Below, piece after piece: positions 17,860 to 26,797 of a stretch of DNA of 64,000 nt. Within the stretch, counting starts at the first letter, position 1, and each line of letters starts with the position of its first letter. The stretch lies in contig CACABO010000005.1 in assembly GCA_902530745.1 (NCBI GenBank), forward strand, positions 1 through 64,000, in the 5' to 3' direction. The position numbers were made by a program, and so were the translations under genes. Under the pieces are notes generated by a model. It worked only from the letters and a program-made list of their open reading frames with translations. It did not search any database and had not been told where the DNA came from. The stretch comes from an uncultured Alphaproteobacteria bacterium. GTDB lineage: Bacteria; Pseudomonadota; Alphaproteobacteria; HIMB59.

Positions 17860-19122
17860 TTAAAACTTCTTATTATAATCTAGTTTAGACAACCAGTTTT
17901 TATATTTTTTGATAGAAAATTTATGCTCCTCAATTAAATCATATCGATATGACTTATCCTCAACTTTTTTTTCAATCATTTCAAACTCATCATAATCACA
18001 AGGTACAAATTTAATTCTATCTCCTGGCCTAAATAGACAAATGCTATCTTTGAAAACATCAAAATTCTTGTCAGGATCCCAAATGGGCACAGGGGTTCTA
18101 CCAAAAATTTGATAACCTCCAGGTAACCTATCAGGATAAATAGCTGTGGACGATCCTCCCATGCCCACAGTTCCTTTTGGTGTCCATGTTCTAGGTGGGT
18201 TATACTTTGGAGCGGTTAATTTGCACCTAGGGTCAAGCGGCATTGTAAATGGTAAACCAGGCCAAAAACCAAGCGAAGCAACCCAATACTCAGTTCCAGA
18301 GTGAACTCTAACAAAATGATTTACATCATCTAATTGATTTAATTCTGTAATGAACTCAGGATCTGGTTTTTTCATTGTGATTTTAGCTATATAGTCTTCG
18401 ATTGCCTCTTTTGTCCATTTGTCAAGATAGACAGTCGGGAAATGAAAAAGTCTGCTATTTACAACAGTATCATCATTATCTCTCATATTTTTAAGCAATG
18501 ATTTCAATTCATTAATTAAATCTTGATAGCCGATATCATCTGGATTGTAGTGAACTATCATTGAGGCAAAACATGGGAGCGTTTCGTAAACTCCCTTAAT
18601 ATTTGCTGTCTTAATTAAGTTTGATAGCCCCTGAGCTTTAAAGTTCAATTCTAAATTCATCACATTACCAAATTCTATTAATAAATACTTATCACCACCT
18701 GGTAAAAACTTTGGCTCAGGGTAAATTCCCTGAAATATCTCTGAGGTTTTATCTTTTGTATTCTTTGATACTAAATTGGGATAAGTGCCATCCTCGTTTA
18801 TATGTTTTTTTACAGAGAGTTTACTTACATTTAATTTAGGTTGAGAAATATTATGAGGATACATATTTTTGAAACTAGCATAATCGTCAACATCAAGTTG
18901 AGAGAATAAAATATCATCAAGTTTTTTTGATTTATCTTGAGATAAATGACTCTCTAAATTTTCAAATTTTGAAATCTCGTGATTTAAATAATTAAATTTT
19001 ATATTATTGTTTTCTTGTTGCGATGATCCTATCTTATTTTTTTTTAATAACTCATCTTTAGGATTGGTTAAATCTATTTTTTGAAATAAATCTAAATCTG
19101 TATTTTTATATTCTTGAACCAT
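17860..19122 (-). CDS. pxpB: PxpB/KipI-like carboxyltransferase protein (AHS1) with long N-terminal extension
   Basis: The 420-residue protein ends in an allophanate hydrolase subunit 1 domain from about residue 142 (GGDKYLLIEFGN) onward. This includes PCFASMIVHYNPD, LGFWPGLPFTMPLD, GTVGMGGSSTAIYPDRLPGG and GRTPVPIWDPD. Usual PxpB/KipI proteins have only about 230-250 residues. The first ~140 residues here are Asn/Lys/Asp-rich, with no recognisable domain and little hydrophobic core. Its stop abuts the PxpC-like start, so the two halves should form the usual complex. The extension could be a disordered docking arm or an uncharacterised domain. Confidence 0.83.
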   Translation of the reverse strand: MVQEYKNTDLDLFQKIDLTNPKDELLKKNKIGSSQQENNNIKFNYLNHEISKFENLESHLSQDKSKKLDDILFSQLDVDDYASFKNMYPHNISQPKLNVSKLSVKKHINEDGTYPNLVSKNTKDKTSEIFQGIYPEPKFLPGGDKYLLIEFGNVMNLELNFKAQGLSNLIKTANIKGVYETLPCFASMIVHYNPDDIGYQDLINELKSLLKNMRDNDDTVVNSRLFHFPTVYLDKWTKEAIEDYIAKITMKKPDPEFITELNQLDDVNHFVRVHSGTEYWVASLGFWPGLPFTMPLDPRCKLTAPKYNPPRTWTPKGTVGMGGSSTAIYPDRLPGGYQIFGRTPVPIWDPDKNFDVFKDSICLFRPGDRIKFVPCDYDEFEMIEKKVEDKSYRYDLIEEHKFSIKKYKNWLSKLDYNKKF

Positions 19123-19127
19123 TGAAT

Positions 19128-20912
19128 TTAAAAATATTTAACTTTAATTTTTTCTTTGCTCTTAGGTTTATCTGTAAAATCTACTACTTTGACATTTGTA
19201 GGCACAGTCGGTTTAATAATTTTATTTTGAATTCCTGCATTAGTATTAGCTTTTTGATTTGAATTTTGCGCACTTGATAAATTATTATCATTAGATTTCT
19301 TTTGAGTATGACCAAACATTCCTTCAAGAATAGTATTTGGATTAATATCTTCTTTCTCAAAGGTCTCAAATATGCTCCCATCTCTAAAAACTAAAACTCG
19401 ATGACATAATCCAATAAATTCCTCGAGTTCACTTGATAGAAATATCGCTGTACCACCTTCATTTACAAAAATTCTTAAGTGTTTATATAAGTCTCGTTTT
19501 GCGCCAACATCAATACCTCTAGCTGGATCATTAAGTATTAGTATTTTTGGAGTTGTTGTGAAAGCTCTGGCAATCATTACTTTTTGCTGATTTCCCCCAC
19601 TCAATGAGGTAATTAGATTATTCTTTGGACCTGTTTTAATACTTAATCTTTCTACTTCCCAATCAAAAATACCGTTTAATTCCATCCATTTAATAAAACC
19701 AATAAATCCACCTGATGTTTTAGCTTGTTTTCCTTTATATAAAGGTATGACCATATTTTCATATATGCTCATGTTAGGAAAAATACCCTCTTTTTTTCTA
19801 TCTCCAGATACATATCCAACTCCACTTTTCTTGGCATCTAACAAGCTGTTCACAGTAGTGTAATCTTTCTTGGTTCTTTCTCTTTCCTCATCAGACTGTT
19901 TAACAATTACTTCTCCGCTAAGTGGTTGATCGATACCTGCCAGAGCCTTAACAAAATTATCTTGTCCTTGCCCATCAAGTCCTGTGACTCCAAGTATCTC
20001 ACCTTTTGGAAGATCAAAGTTAATAACATCTCCATTTTCCCAAACTTTTAAATCTTTAGCAGACAAAACTATTTCATCTGAGATTGAGTCTGGAGGTGTA
20101 GCTTTTATTTCTGATGCTGTAGAAAATTTTTTATCACCTGTCATAAGTCCGAGAAGATTTTTTTCAGTAATTTCCTCTCCTGCTAAAACTCCAACATCAA
20201 CCCCATCTCTCATAACTGTTGCTCTATCGCTTATTCTAACTAGCTCTGCAATTCTGTGAGTTACAATAAAGATTGCTGCACCTTGATCTCTTAATGTTCT
20301 CATTTTTGCAAAAAGCCTTTCTGTAGAGTCAAAATCGAGAGCAGCTGATGACTCATCTAAAATTAGTACTTTAGGATTTCTTAAAAATGCTCTACCAATT
20401 GTTATCCAAGCTTTCATACCAAGCGATAATTGACTTGCTATTGTATATGGATCGACAAATTCACCGGATAGCTCTAACATTATAGAGGCAGCTTTTTCGA
20501 CCCTATCTCGATGTGCTAATTTTTTCCCAAAAAAAGAGTCATATCCAATAAATAAATTTTCATAAACAGTAGCCTCTTCAGCTATCATCACTTCTTGAAA
20601 AACTGTTGCGATACCAATTCTTTGAGCCTCAATTGGGGAATTGGGTGAATGCCCCATAATAGAGACCTTTCCTCTGTCCAAAGGTAAAACTCCTGAAATA
20701 ACCTTTGCCAATGTGCTCTTACCACATCCATTACCACCGACAATGGCGTGTATTTCACCAAAGTTAGCTTTGAAATTTACACCGTTTAGGGCTTTTGTAA
20801 CACCAAAGGACTTTGATGCATCTTGAACATAAATATCTCCTCCGACCTTAGAGGAGTTAGACTGTGCCCCATTTTCGTTTGGGGCACTGTCCAAAGTTTT
20901 TTCTTCATTCAT
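19128..20912 (-). CDS. CUT2-type ABC transporter ATP-binding protein (two NBDs)
   Basis: A RbsA/MglA-like double ATPase of 594 residues. NBD1 has an intact Walker A, GGNGCGKS at 59-66, a degenerate signature (LSLGMKAWI) and Walker B VLILDESSAALDF. NBD2 has a degenerate Walker A (GLDGQGQDN) but a good signature LSGGNQQKV and ILILNDPARGID. This asymmetry is normal for CUT2 ATPases. Unusual are a ~25-residue polar N-terminal extension and a ~65-residue C-terminal tail rich in Asn, Lys and Pro. It sits 5 bp upstream of the pxpB-like gene and 12 bp after the binding-protein gene, tying the transporter to the carboxylase. Confidence 0.88.
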   Translation of the reverse strand: MNEEKTLDSAPNENGAQSNSSKVGGDIYVQDASKSFGVTKALNGVNFKANFGEIHAIVGGNGCGKSTLAKVISGVLPLDRGKVSIMGHSPNSPIEAQRIGIATVFQEVMIAEEATVYENLFIGYDSFFGKKLAHRDRVEKAASIMLELSGEFVDPYTIASQLSLGMKAWITIGRAFLRNPKVLILDESSAALDFDSTERLFAKMRTLRDQGAAIFIVTHRIAELVRISDRATVMRDGVDVGVLAGEEITEKNLLGLMTGDKKFSTASEIKATPPDSISDEIVLSAKDLKVWENGDVINFDLPKGEILGVTGLDGQGQDNFVKALAGIDQPLSGEVIVKQSDEERERTKKDYTTVNSLLDAKKSGVGYVSGDRKKEGIFPNMSIYENMVIPLYKGKQAKTSGGFIGFIKWMELNGIFDWEVERLSIKTGPKNNLITSLSGGNQQKVMIARAFTTTPKILILNDPARGIDVGAKRDLYKHLRIFVNEGGTAIFLSSELEEFIGLCHRVLVFRDGSIFETFEKEDINPNTILEGMFGHTQKKSNDNNLSSAQNSNQKANTNAGIQNKIIKPTVPTNVKVVDFTDKPKSKEKIKVKYF

Positions 20913-20924
20913 TAATTACTTAAA

Positions 20925-22085
20925 TTAAAGTAATGCTTCTCCACGATCGAAGAAATTATTTAAGTATTCATCACTAGCCCAGTTTTCAATTCCAACAGTT
21001 CTAAACTCACTTGAGTTTCTGTCACAATCTTCAGGGACAAAAGACTGAATAGTCTCAACATCTTCTTCATATGGAGGAACTAAGATAGACTGGATTTTAA
21101 GACCCTGACCATACATAGTTCTTAAAAGAACATTCATCGCAAACTCTGCATCATCTCCAGGAGGCCATGCATAGACCGCTCTGTCAATAAAGTCTGGATT
21201 ATTTCTCCAATAGCAGAATGCACCAATTTCTCCACCCAAAGCCATAGGGACCATTGGTCTTCCAGATGATTCTAGAGCGTTAAGTGCTCCGGACTCTCCT
21301 GAAGACTGAACAGCAAATCCGTCAACTTCAATTGTATTAGCTGATAACCATTTTTGAAGTTCAGCTTGAGCAATTTGAGGTGTCCACATGTGTGCAATTT
21401 CAGCAACAACGGTAATATCTGGATATTCTGCAAATCCATCTAGCATACCTTGGTGCTGTGAGTCAGATGCTGATGTTCCAGGAATTCCTTCCATGATAAC
21501 AACATTACCTTCACCACCAATAGTTTCTGCTAACCATTGTGCAATATAATATCCGGTTAATTTATAGTTAACAGATGTACTGATAGCATATTCTGAAGTT
21601 AAGTATCCTGTCATTGATGCAGTAGGAACACCTTTTCCATACGCATACTCAATAGTTGGATTTAATGCAACAGGATTTGAGCAACAGACTATTAATCCGT
21701 CAACTCCTTGATCAGTTAACTGTCTCATTTGTTGAATTTGAACCGCGTCTTTTAGGTTAGATTGTGTAACAACGATATCATTAAGAATACCTGCTGCTTT
21801 CATTTTTGGTAAATAGTCACCGTACAATCTCTCCATCACACCTTTTCTCCATAGATTACCTGCGTAAGAACTTGCATAACCGATAGTCCAAGGAAGCGGT
21901 CTATCACTTTTCCAATTTCTGTAAACACTTTCACCAAGCGGTTGGTTAGGATCCATAAAGTCAGGATTATAAACGAAGTCTCTAATATCAGCTGGAATTT
22001 CGTCTAAAATGTCAGCATTTAAGTTACCTGCGACACCGACAAAACTAACAGCTAAAATAGCTATGAACTTTTTAAGCAATGTCAT
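20925..22085 (-). CDS. periplasmic sugar-binding-type substrate-binding protein of CUT2 ABC transporter
   Basis: A type I periplasmic binding protein of 386 residues. The ATG at 22085 has a perfect AAGGAGG upstream and opens a signal peptide (KKFIAILAVSFVGVAGNLNA); a longer frame starting at 22232 has no such support. The mature protein includes IGYASSYAGNLWRKGVMERL, QGVDGLIVCCSNP and VVIMEGIPGTSASDSQHQG, all typical of RbsB-like folds. The ligand is not predictable. Because the operon encodes a split biotin carboxylase with PxpB/C, a non-sugar cyclic amide or ureide is plausible (inference). It is the first gene of the leftward operon. Confidence 0.87.
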   Translation of the reverse strand: MTLLKKFIAILAVSFVGVAGNLNADILDEIPADIRDFVYNPDFMDPNQPLGESVYRNWKSDRPLPWTIGYASSYAGNLWRKGVMERLYGDYLPKMKAAGILNDIVVTQSNLKDAVQIQQMRQLTDQGVDGLIVCCSNPVALNPTIEYAYGKGVPTASMTGYLTSEYAISTSVNYKLTGYYIAQWLAETIGGEGNVVIMEGIPGTSASDSQHQGMLDGFAEYPDITVVAEIAHMWTPQIAQAELQKWLSANTIEVDGFAVQSSGESGALNALESSGRPMVPMALGGEIGAFCYWRNNPDFIDRAVYAWPPGDDAEFAMNVLLRTMYGQGLKIQSILVPPYEEDVETIQSFVPEDCDRNSSEFRTVGIENWASDEYLNNFFDRGEALL

Positions 22086-22230
22086 AGTTTTATCCTCCTT
22101 ACTTATATAAGTATCTATAATAATACCTATATTCTGAAAAATATAAGCAAAATTGTTCCAAAATGTGGAAAAGATTTTCACATAAAAGCCTGATTTTCTG
22201 TAAATTATAAATGAGAGGAATTTATTATTC
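22086..22230. promoter_or_regulatory. divergent promoter region of transporter/carboxylase cluster
   Basis: This 145-bp gap separates the leftward binding-protein operon from the rightward pxpA operon. It holds a perfect 12-nt palindrome ACTTATATAAGT at 22101-22112, close to the binding-protein ribosome site, and an inverted repeat TTCCA-N5-TGGAA at 22156-22170. The second could be an operator shared by both directions. Promoter hexamers are not clear enough to place in such AT-rich DNA. No regulator gene is recognisable next to the cluster. Confidence 0.5.
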
Positions 22231-23016
22231 ATGGTCGATTTGAATTGCGATATGGGTGAGGGTTTTGGTATTTACTCCTTCGCAGATGACGAAGAAATAA
22301 TGCCTTATATAGATGCTGCTAATGTAGCCTGTGGGTTTCACGCCTCAGACCCAAACACAATGAGGAAAACTGTCGAGCTTGCAAAAAAATATGATGTGAA
22401 AGTTGGATCGCACCCTGCCTATCCTGACTTAGTAGGATTTGGAAGAAGGCCGATGAAAATGAAGCGTGATGAAATCAAAAATCTTGTGATGTATCAAACT
22501 GGTGCCATCAAAGCCTTTCTAGATGAGTATGGAATGCCATTAAACCATATCAAACCTCATGGATCTTTATATGGTGTCTCCGCGAAAGAGGAAGATGTTG
22601 CTCATGGAATTGCTGACGCAGCTGAAATTTTTAATGTTGGTATTTTCGGAATGGTTAATACCTTTCACGAAAAAGTTTACAAAGAAAGAGGAATAAAATT
22701 TTACGGAGAATTTTACTCTGACTTGGAATATGATGAAACAGGTTATTTGGTTATAGCCAAGGGTCGAAATAAATATTATCCAACTGATAGAGCTGTGGAG
22801 CGTTGTTTAAGAGCAATGAATGAAAATAAAGTTAAAACTGTTCAAGGAAACGATGTAGTTGTAGGATGTGAAACAATTTGTGTCCACTCTGACACTCCTA
22901 ATGCTGTAGAAATCTTAAAGGCTCTGAGAGAAAAAATTTCCTCTGATAAAAAAATTCCACAAAAAACTTCAAACGGCAATCATACCAAAATGCCTTATAT
23001 CGTTGATAAGAAATGA
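22231..23016 (+). CDS. pxpA: 5-oxoprolinase subunit A family protein (LamB/YcsF, PxpA)
   Basis: The 261-residue protein begins with the diagnostic VDLNCDMGEGFG (2-13). It continues with ANVACGFHASDP, VGSHPAYPDLVGFGRR and IKPHGSLYG, all hallmarks of the LamB/YcsF deacetylase-like TIM-barrel family. PxpA acts with PxpB and PxpC to open 5-oxoproline at the cost of ATP. Here those partners lie on the opposite strand in the divergent operon. GAGAGGA lies upstream of the ATG. It overlaps the biotin carboxylase by 4 bp (ATGA), which strongly couples the two. The true substrate may be a different lactam or ureide. Confidence 0.9.
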   Translation: MVDLNCDMGEGFGIYSFADDEEIMPYIDAANVACGFHASDPNTMRKTVELAKKYDVKVGSHPAYPDLVGFGRRPMKMKRDEIKNLVMYQTGAIKAFLDEYGMPLNHIKPHGSLYGVSAKEEDVAHGIADAAEIFNVGIFGMVNTFHEKVYKERGIKFYGEFYSDLEYDETGYLVIAKGRNKYYPTDRAVERCLRAMNENKVKTVQGNDVVVGCETICVHSDTPNAVEILKALREKISSDKKIPQKTSNGNHTKMPYIVDKK

Positions 23017-24515
23017 AAAAAATTTTAATTGCTAATCGCGGTGAAATAGCAAATAGAATTATAAAAAGTTGTAAAATATTAGGTCACAAATCTGTAGCTG
23101 TTTATTCAGATGCAGATAAGAATTCAAAACATGTAAGATTATCTGACGAGTCTTATTATATAGGACCTAGTAAAGCCCAGGAAAGTTATCTTTCTTACAA
23201 TAAGATTTTAGAAATAGCTACAAAATCAAATGTGGATGCTATTCATCCTGGTTTTGGTTTTTTATCAGAAAACGACACTTTTGCTCAAGAGGTCATAAAC
23301 AGAGGTATCACATGGATTGGCCCTAAACCAAAATCAATAAAATCAATGGGAAATAAGGATATTGCTCGTGAGTTAGCCCTAAATTCTAATATACCTATAT
23401 GTCCGGGTATAAATAATGTTCATAAATTAAGCGATGAACAACTTAAGACAAAATGTGAAGCAATAGGTTACCCTTTACTTGTAAAATCAAGTGCTGGTGG
23501 TGGGGGGATAGGCATGAGCGTCGTCCAAAACTTTAAAGACCTAGCTAATGCAATTGAAAAAACTAGTAATCTTGCTGCAAAATCTTTTGGTAACGGAGAT
23601 ATTTTTATTGAGAAATTTATCACCAACGCCCGACATATTGAAATACAAGTTTTTGGATTTGGTGCAAAAGGATCTGTGCATCTGTTCGAAAGAGATTGTT
23701 CTATGCAAAGAAGATATCAAAAGATAATTGAGGAGTCTCCGGCACCAGAAGTAGATAGGGAATTAATTAACAATATGGCTCAAGCCGCTGTAAAATTATC
23801 TTCTGATGTAAAATACGAAGGAGCAGGTACTGTAGAGTTTATATATGATGTCCAGGAAATGAAATATTATTTTCTTGAGATGAATACTAGAATTCAAGTT
23901 GAACATCCTGTTACAGAGTTAGTTACAAATAATGATTTAATTTCCATGCAAATAAATTTTGCTTTTAACAGAAAAAATAAATTTTTAAATCAAACTAAAA
24001 TTAAAACTTATGGACATTCAATAGAGTGCAGAGTTTATGCAGAGGATCCTTCTCAAAATTTCTTACCATCTCCAGGAAAAATAAATAAATTAAAATTTCC
24101 TAAAATACCAAATGGCATAAGATTAGATTGGGGATATGATGAAAGAGATGAAGTAAGTTTCTATTATGATCCGATGATTGGAAAAATTATATCTCACGAC
24201 TTAATTCGAGACGATGCTATATCCAAATTAATAAAATTTTTAGAGGGCACCCAGATTGAAGGTATTAAGACAAACATCCCCTTTTTAATTTGTCTTCTCA
24301 AAGACAAAAACTTTATAGAGGGTAAACACAACACAAAATATATCGAAAATAATTTAAACACTCTTATTAGTAAGACATCTTTTAAAAATGGTTTTACTAA
24401 AAATATTGATTTGGACTCAAAGAGAATTAAAATTGTTGAAACAGATAAGCTTAAAGTAGGTCATGGAAGATCGCAGTCTGACAGAGGGGGTATCAAAGTC
24501 GTATATTTTGACTAA
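23013..24515 (+). CDS. biotin carboxylase (AccC-like)
   Basis: An ATP-grasp biotin carboxylase of 500 residues. The N-terminal ILIANRGEIANRI, the glycine-rich ATP loop KSSAGGGGIGMS (about 161-172), FERDCSMQRRYQK and the catalytic EMNTRIQVEHPVTE are all present. It ends after the BC C-terminal domain with about 50 extra residues and no biotinyl domain, so it needs the separate carrier at 16671-16889. The 4-bp overlap with pxpA and co-occurrence with PxpB/C homologues argue for a split urea-carboxylase-like enzyme, not fatty-acid synthesis. The possibility that it is the housekeeping AccC is less likely because no accB precedes it. Confidence 0.88.
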   Translation: MKKILIANRGEIANRIIKSCKILGHKSVAVYSDADKNSKHVRLSDESYYIGPSKAQESYLSYNKILEIATKSNVDAIHPGFGFLSENDTFAQEVINRGITWIGPKPKSIKSMGNKDIARELALNSNIPICPGINNVHKLSDEQLKTKCEAIGYPLLVKSSAGGGGIGMSVVQNFKDLANAIEKTSNLAAKSFGNGDIFIEKFITNARHIEIQVFGFGAKGSVHLFERDCSMQRRYQKIIEESPAPEVDRELINNMAQAAVKLSSDVKYEGAGTVEFIYDVQEMKYYFLEMNTRIQVEHPVTELVTNNDLISMQINFAFNRKNKFLNQTKIKTYGHSIECRVYAEDPSQNFLPSPGKINKLKFPKIPNGIRLDWGYDERDEVSFYYDPMIGKIISHDLIRDDAISKLIKFLEGTQIEGIKTNIPFLICLLKDKNFIEGKHNTKYIENNLNTLISKTSFKNGFTKNIDLDSKRIKIVETDKLKVGHGRSQSDRGGIKVVYFD

Positions 24516-24520
24516 TAATA

Positions 24521-26794
24521 ATGGTTAATCAACTTGTAGCAGCAATAAAACCCTCTCAAATTCCAGGTTCTGATCCTCAGTCAACAAAATACTTAATCGT
24601 CCCAATATTTATATTTTTTGCCCTAATGATTTTTGCGATGATTAGAGGACCTCAAATTATTTCAGGCTCGGGTATTGGAACCGCAATTATGGTTTCAACA
24701 CCCCTTATTCTTGCAACTTATGCTCTTACTGCATTGGCTTTAGCCGGCAGAGTAACAGTCGATTTATCAATAGGACCACTTATTGGTTTTATTAATGTAA
24801 CGACAATACAACTTTATGCTGCAGGTTATATTCAATCGCCAGTTGCGTATTTCATATGTGCTCTTGCAATAGGAGTAATTTACCAATTTCTTTACGCTTT
24901 AATTGTAATTTTTATTAGAGTTCAACCAATAATAGTTGCCTTAAGTATGTTTCTTGCTTTCTCTGGTATCAATCTAGTTATTTTACCAAGACCAGGAGGA
25001 AGAGCACCTGATTGGATGTTATCTTGGAGCGCTGGAACTGAGGTAGTACAGCCCACACTAATACTTCTAATTTTCTCGACACTTATTTGGTATGCACTAA
25101 CTCATACTGCTTACTGGCAACATTTAAAATTAATGGGTTCAGATGAAAAGTCTGCTTATACAAGTGGAGTGAGAATTTATGTTGTAAGAATCGGCGCTCA
25201 TATTATCGGTGGAGTTTACGCTGCACTCGCAGCTATTGCATTTACTGGCTTAATTGGTTCTGGAGACCCAACTCAAGGCACTACTTATACGTTGATGGCA
25301 GTTACAGCACTTGTATTGGGTGGGTCAAGTTTAATTGGTGGAAGAGGCGGTGCATTTGGAGCTATTTTAGGTTCAGTTAACATTTATTTGATAAATTTTA
25401 TTCTATCAACTTTTAGGTTTGAAAGATTTCAAAGTTTCGTAACAGACTTATCATACGGTGCGGTATTGGTGGCTTCTCTTTTAATACTTATTGCACTTCC
25501 TTATATTCAAAAAGCATTCAAAAATTTATCAGTTTTTGTATTTTTTATTATTGGAACATTAAGTGCTGCTGCTGTTCAAATTCATATGAAATTTGACCAA
25601 GTGACTAGAGGGACTGTGGGAGGTTTTGGAGGTAAATCTAAAGATGCTGAGATTTTTGAAAAAGCTCTTGAGTCAGGGAGTGACTGTTTAATCACAGGTA
25701 AGGCATGCGCAGAGGGTGGAAATTCTACAGTGTGGATGTTTATTGCTATCGGAATAGCAGCCTTGATTTATCTCGTCTATTTGCTTGTTAAACATAGAGA
25801 TGGCCCAACAGTGTCTTTTATTATTGCAGCAATTGTTATTTTCTTCGGTTGTGTTTGGAGTGGCACGAGAGAGGCTTATTTCGTTAACGCTGATTTGGGC
25901 ACCAACTTACAATATATTTTAAATTATGCTCCTCAGTATTTCACATCTGAATATCTAAGAGTTGGTGCAGGATTACCTGATTTTTCATCTTCCTCGAGTG
26001 CTCTGGTCGGCCTCGCTTACGCTGTCGCAACTTTAGGAGGAATAGTTTTCTTTACATCTGCGATAGTAATAATTGCTATGCCAAGATTTAGAAAAGAAAT
26101 CAAAACACAAACATTGGTATTATTTGCAATAGCAATTTCATTTATTGTATTTGCTGCAATATCTTATTACGGAATTGAGTCAAATAGACAGAGTTTCTTT
26201 GGGATAGATGGATACGCTGTAATACTAATTTTATTTTTACTTTTTTTACTCACGGCACCAACTCTTTTCTCGAATATCAATTTGAATAATGTTTTCATTA
26301 TTTTCCTCGGTGTATTAGCAATACTCGCTGTATACTTTTTAGCCTCACCATCTGGAACAATTATTACTGATGATGGAAGTAAGTTTTACTCTCCAATTAT
26401 TACAGAATTAATTGTTGGCGATACCTCATCAATTAACTATACAAGACCTATCCGCGGTGAATTTATCACAAGTGATGTTACTTGGCTTAAAGAAGCAGCT
26501 CTAATTATATTTGCAATATTTGTATTTCAATTTTTTACATATTTAACAATGGGAGCAAAAATATCATTTGCTAGATTCAGACCTTACATTGCTATTTTAA
26601 GTATAGCTGCATTAACATGGTCAGCGATGTTCTTTGCAATTGGTTATCCTTATTGGAAAATGATTTTAATAACTGCAATTGGAATAGCTATTTCGCCTCT
26701 GATATGGCAAGCGTTTGGTGTTTATAAAATAAAATTAAAATCTCAAGAAGGACTTGAAAAATGGGGAGGTCTATCAGAAGATAGAAAAGTTTAG
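24521..26794 (+). CDS. CUT2-type ABC transporter permease with large C-terminal membrane extension
   Basis: Residues ~20-335 match a RbsC-like BPD_transp_2 permease, including LAGRVTVDLSIGPLIGF, VYAALAAIAFTGLIGSGDP and ALVLGGSSLIGGRGG. The protein does not end there but runs to 757 residues, roughly twice the usual ~320-340. The extra ~400 residues contain further hydrophobic helices (e.g. IGIAALIYLVYLLV, AVILILFLLFLLTAPTLF, VFIIFLGVLAILAVYFL) separated by polar loops, and I recognise no known domain in them. It follows the biotin carboxylase by 5 bp. The extension may be a fused accessory membrane subunit. Confidence 0.8.
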   Translation: MVNQLVAAIKPSQIPGSDPQSTKYLIVPIFIFFALMIFAMIRGPQIISGSGIGTAIMVSTPLILATYALTALALAGRVTVDLSIGPLIGFINVTTIQLYAAGYIQSPVAYFICALAIGVIYQFLYALIVIFIRVQPIIVALSMFLAFSGINLVILPRPGGRAPDWMLSWSAGTEVVQPTLILLIFSTLIWYALTHTAYWQHLKLMGSDEKSAYTSGVRIYVVRIGAHIIGGVYAALAAIAFTGLIGSGDPTQGTTYTLMAVTALVLGGSSLIGGRGGAFGAILGSVNIYLINFILSTFRFERFQSFVTDLSYGAVLVASLLILIALPYIQKAFKNLSVFVFFIIGTLSAAAVQIHMKFDQVTRGTVGGFGGKSKDAEIFEKALESGSDCLITGKACAEGGNSTVWMFIAIGIAALIYLVYLLVKHRDGPTVSFIIAAIVIFFGCVWSGTREAYFVNADLGTNLQYILNYAPQYFTSEYLRVGAGLPDFSSSSSALVGLAYAVATLGGIVFFTSAIVIIAMPRFRKEIKTQTLVLFAIAISFIVFAAISYYGIESNRQSFFGIDGYAVILILFLLFLLTAPTLFSNINLNNVFIIFLGVLAILAVYFLASPSGTIITDDGSKFYSPIITELIVGDTSSINYTRPIRGEFITSDVTWLKEAALIIFAIFVFQFFTYLTMGAKISFARFRPYIAILSIAALTWSAMFFAIGYPYWKMILITAIGIAISPLIWQAFGVYKIKLKSQEGLEKWGGLSEDRKV

Positions 26795-26797
26795 TAA

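Noticed and set aside
22086-22232. Extending the binding protein to a start at 22232
   Set aside because: The ATG at 22085 has a perfect ribosome site and opens a clean signal peptide; the extra 49 residues have neither.
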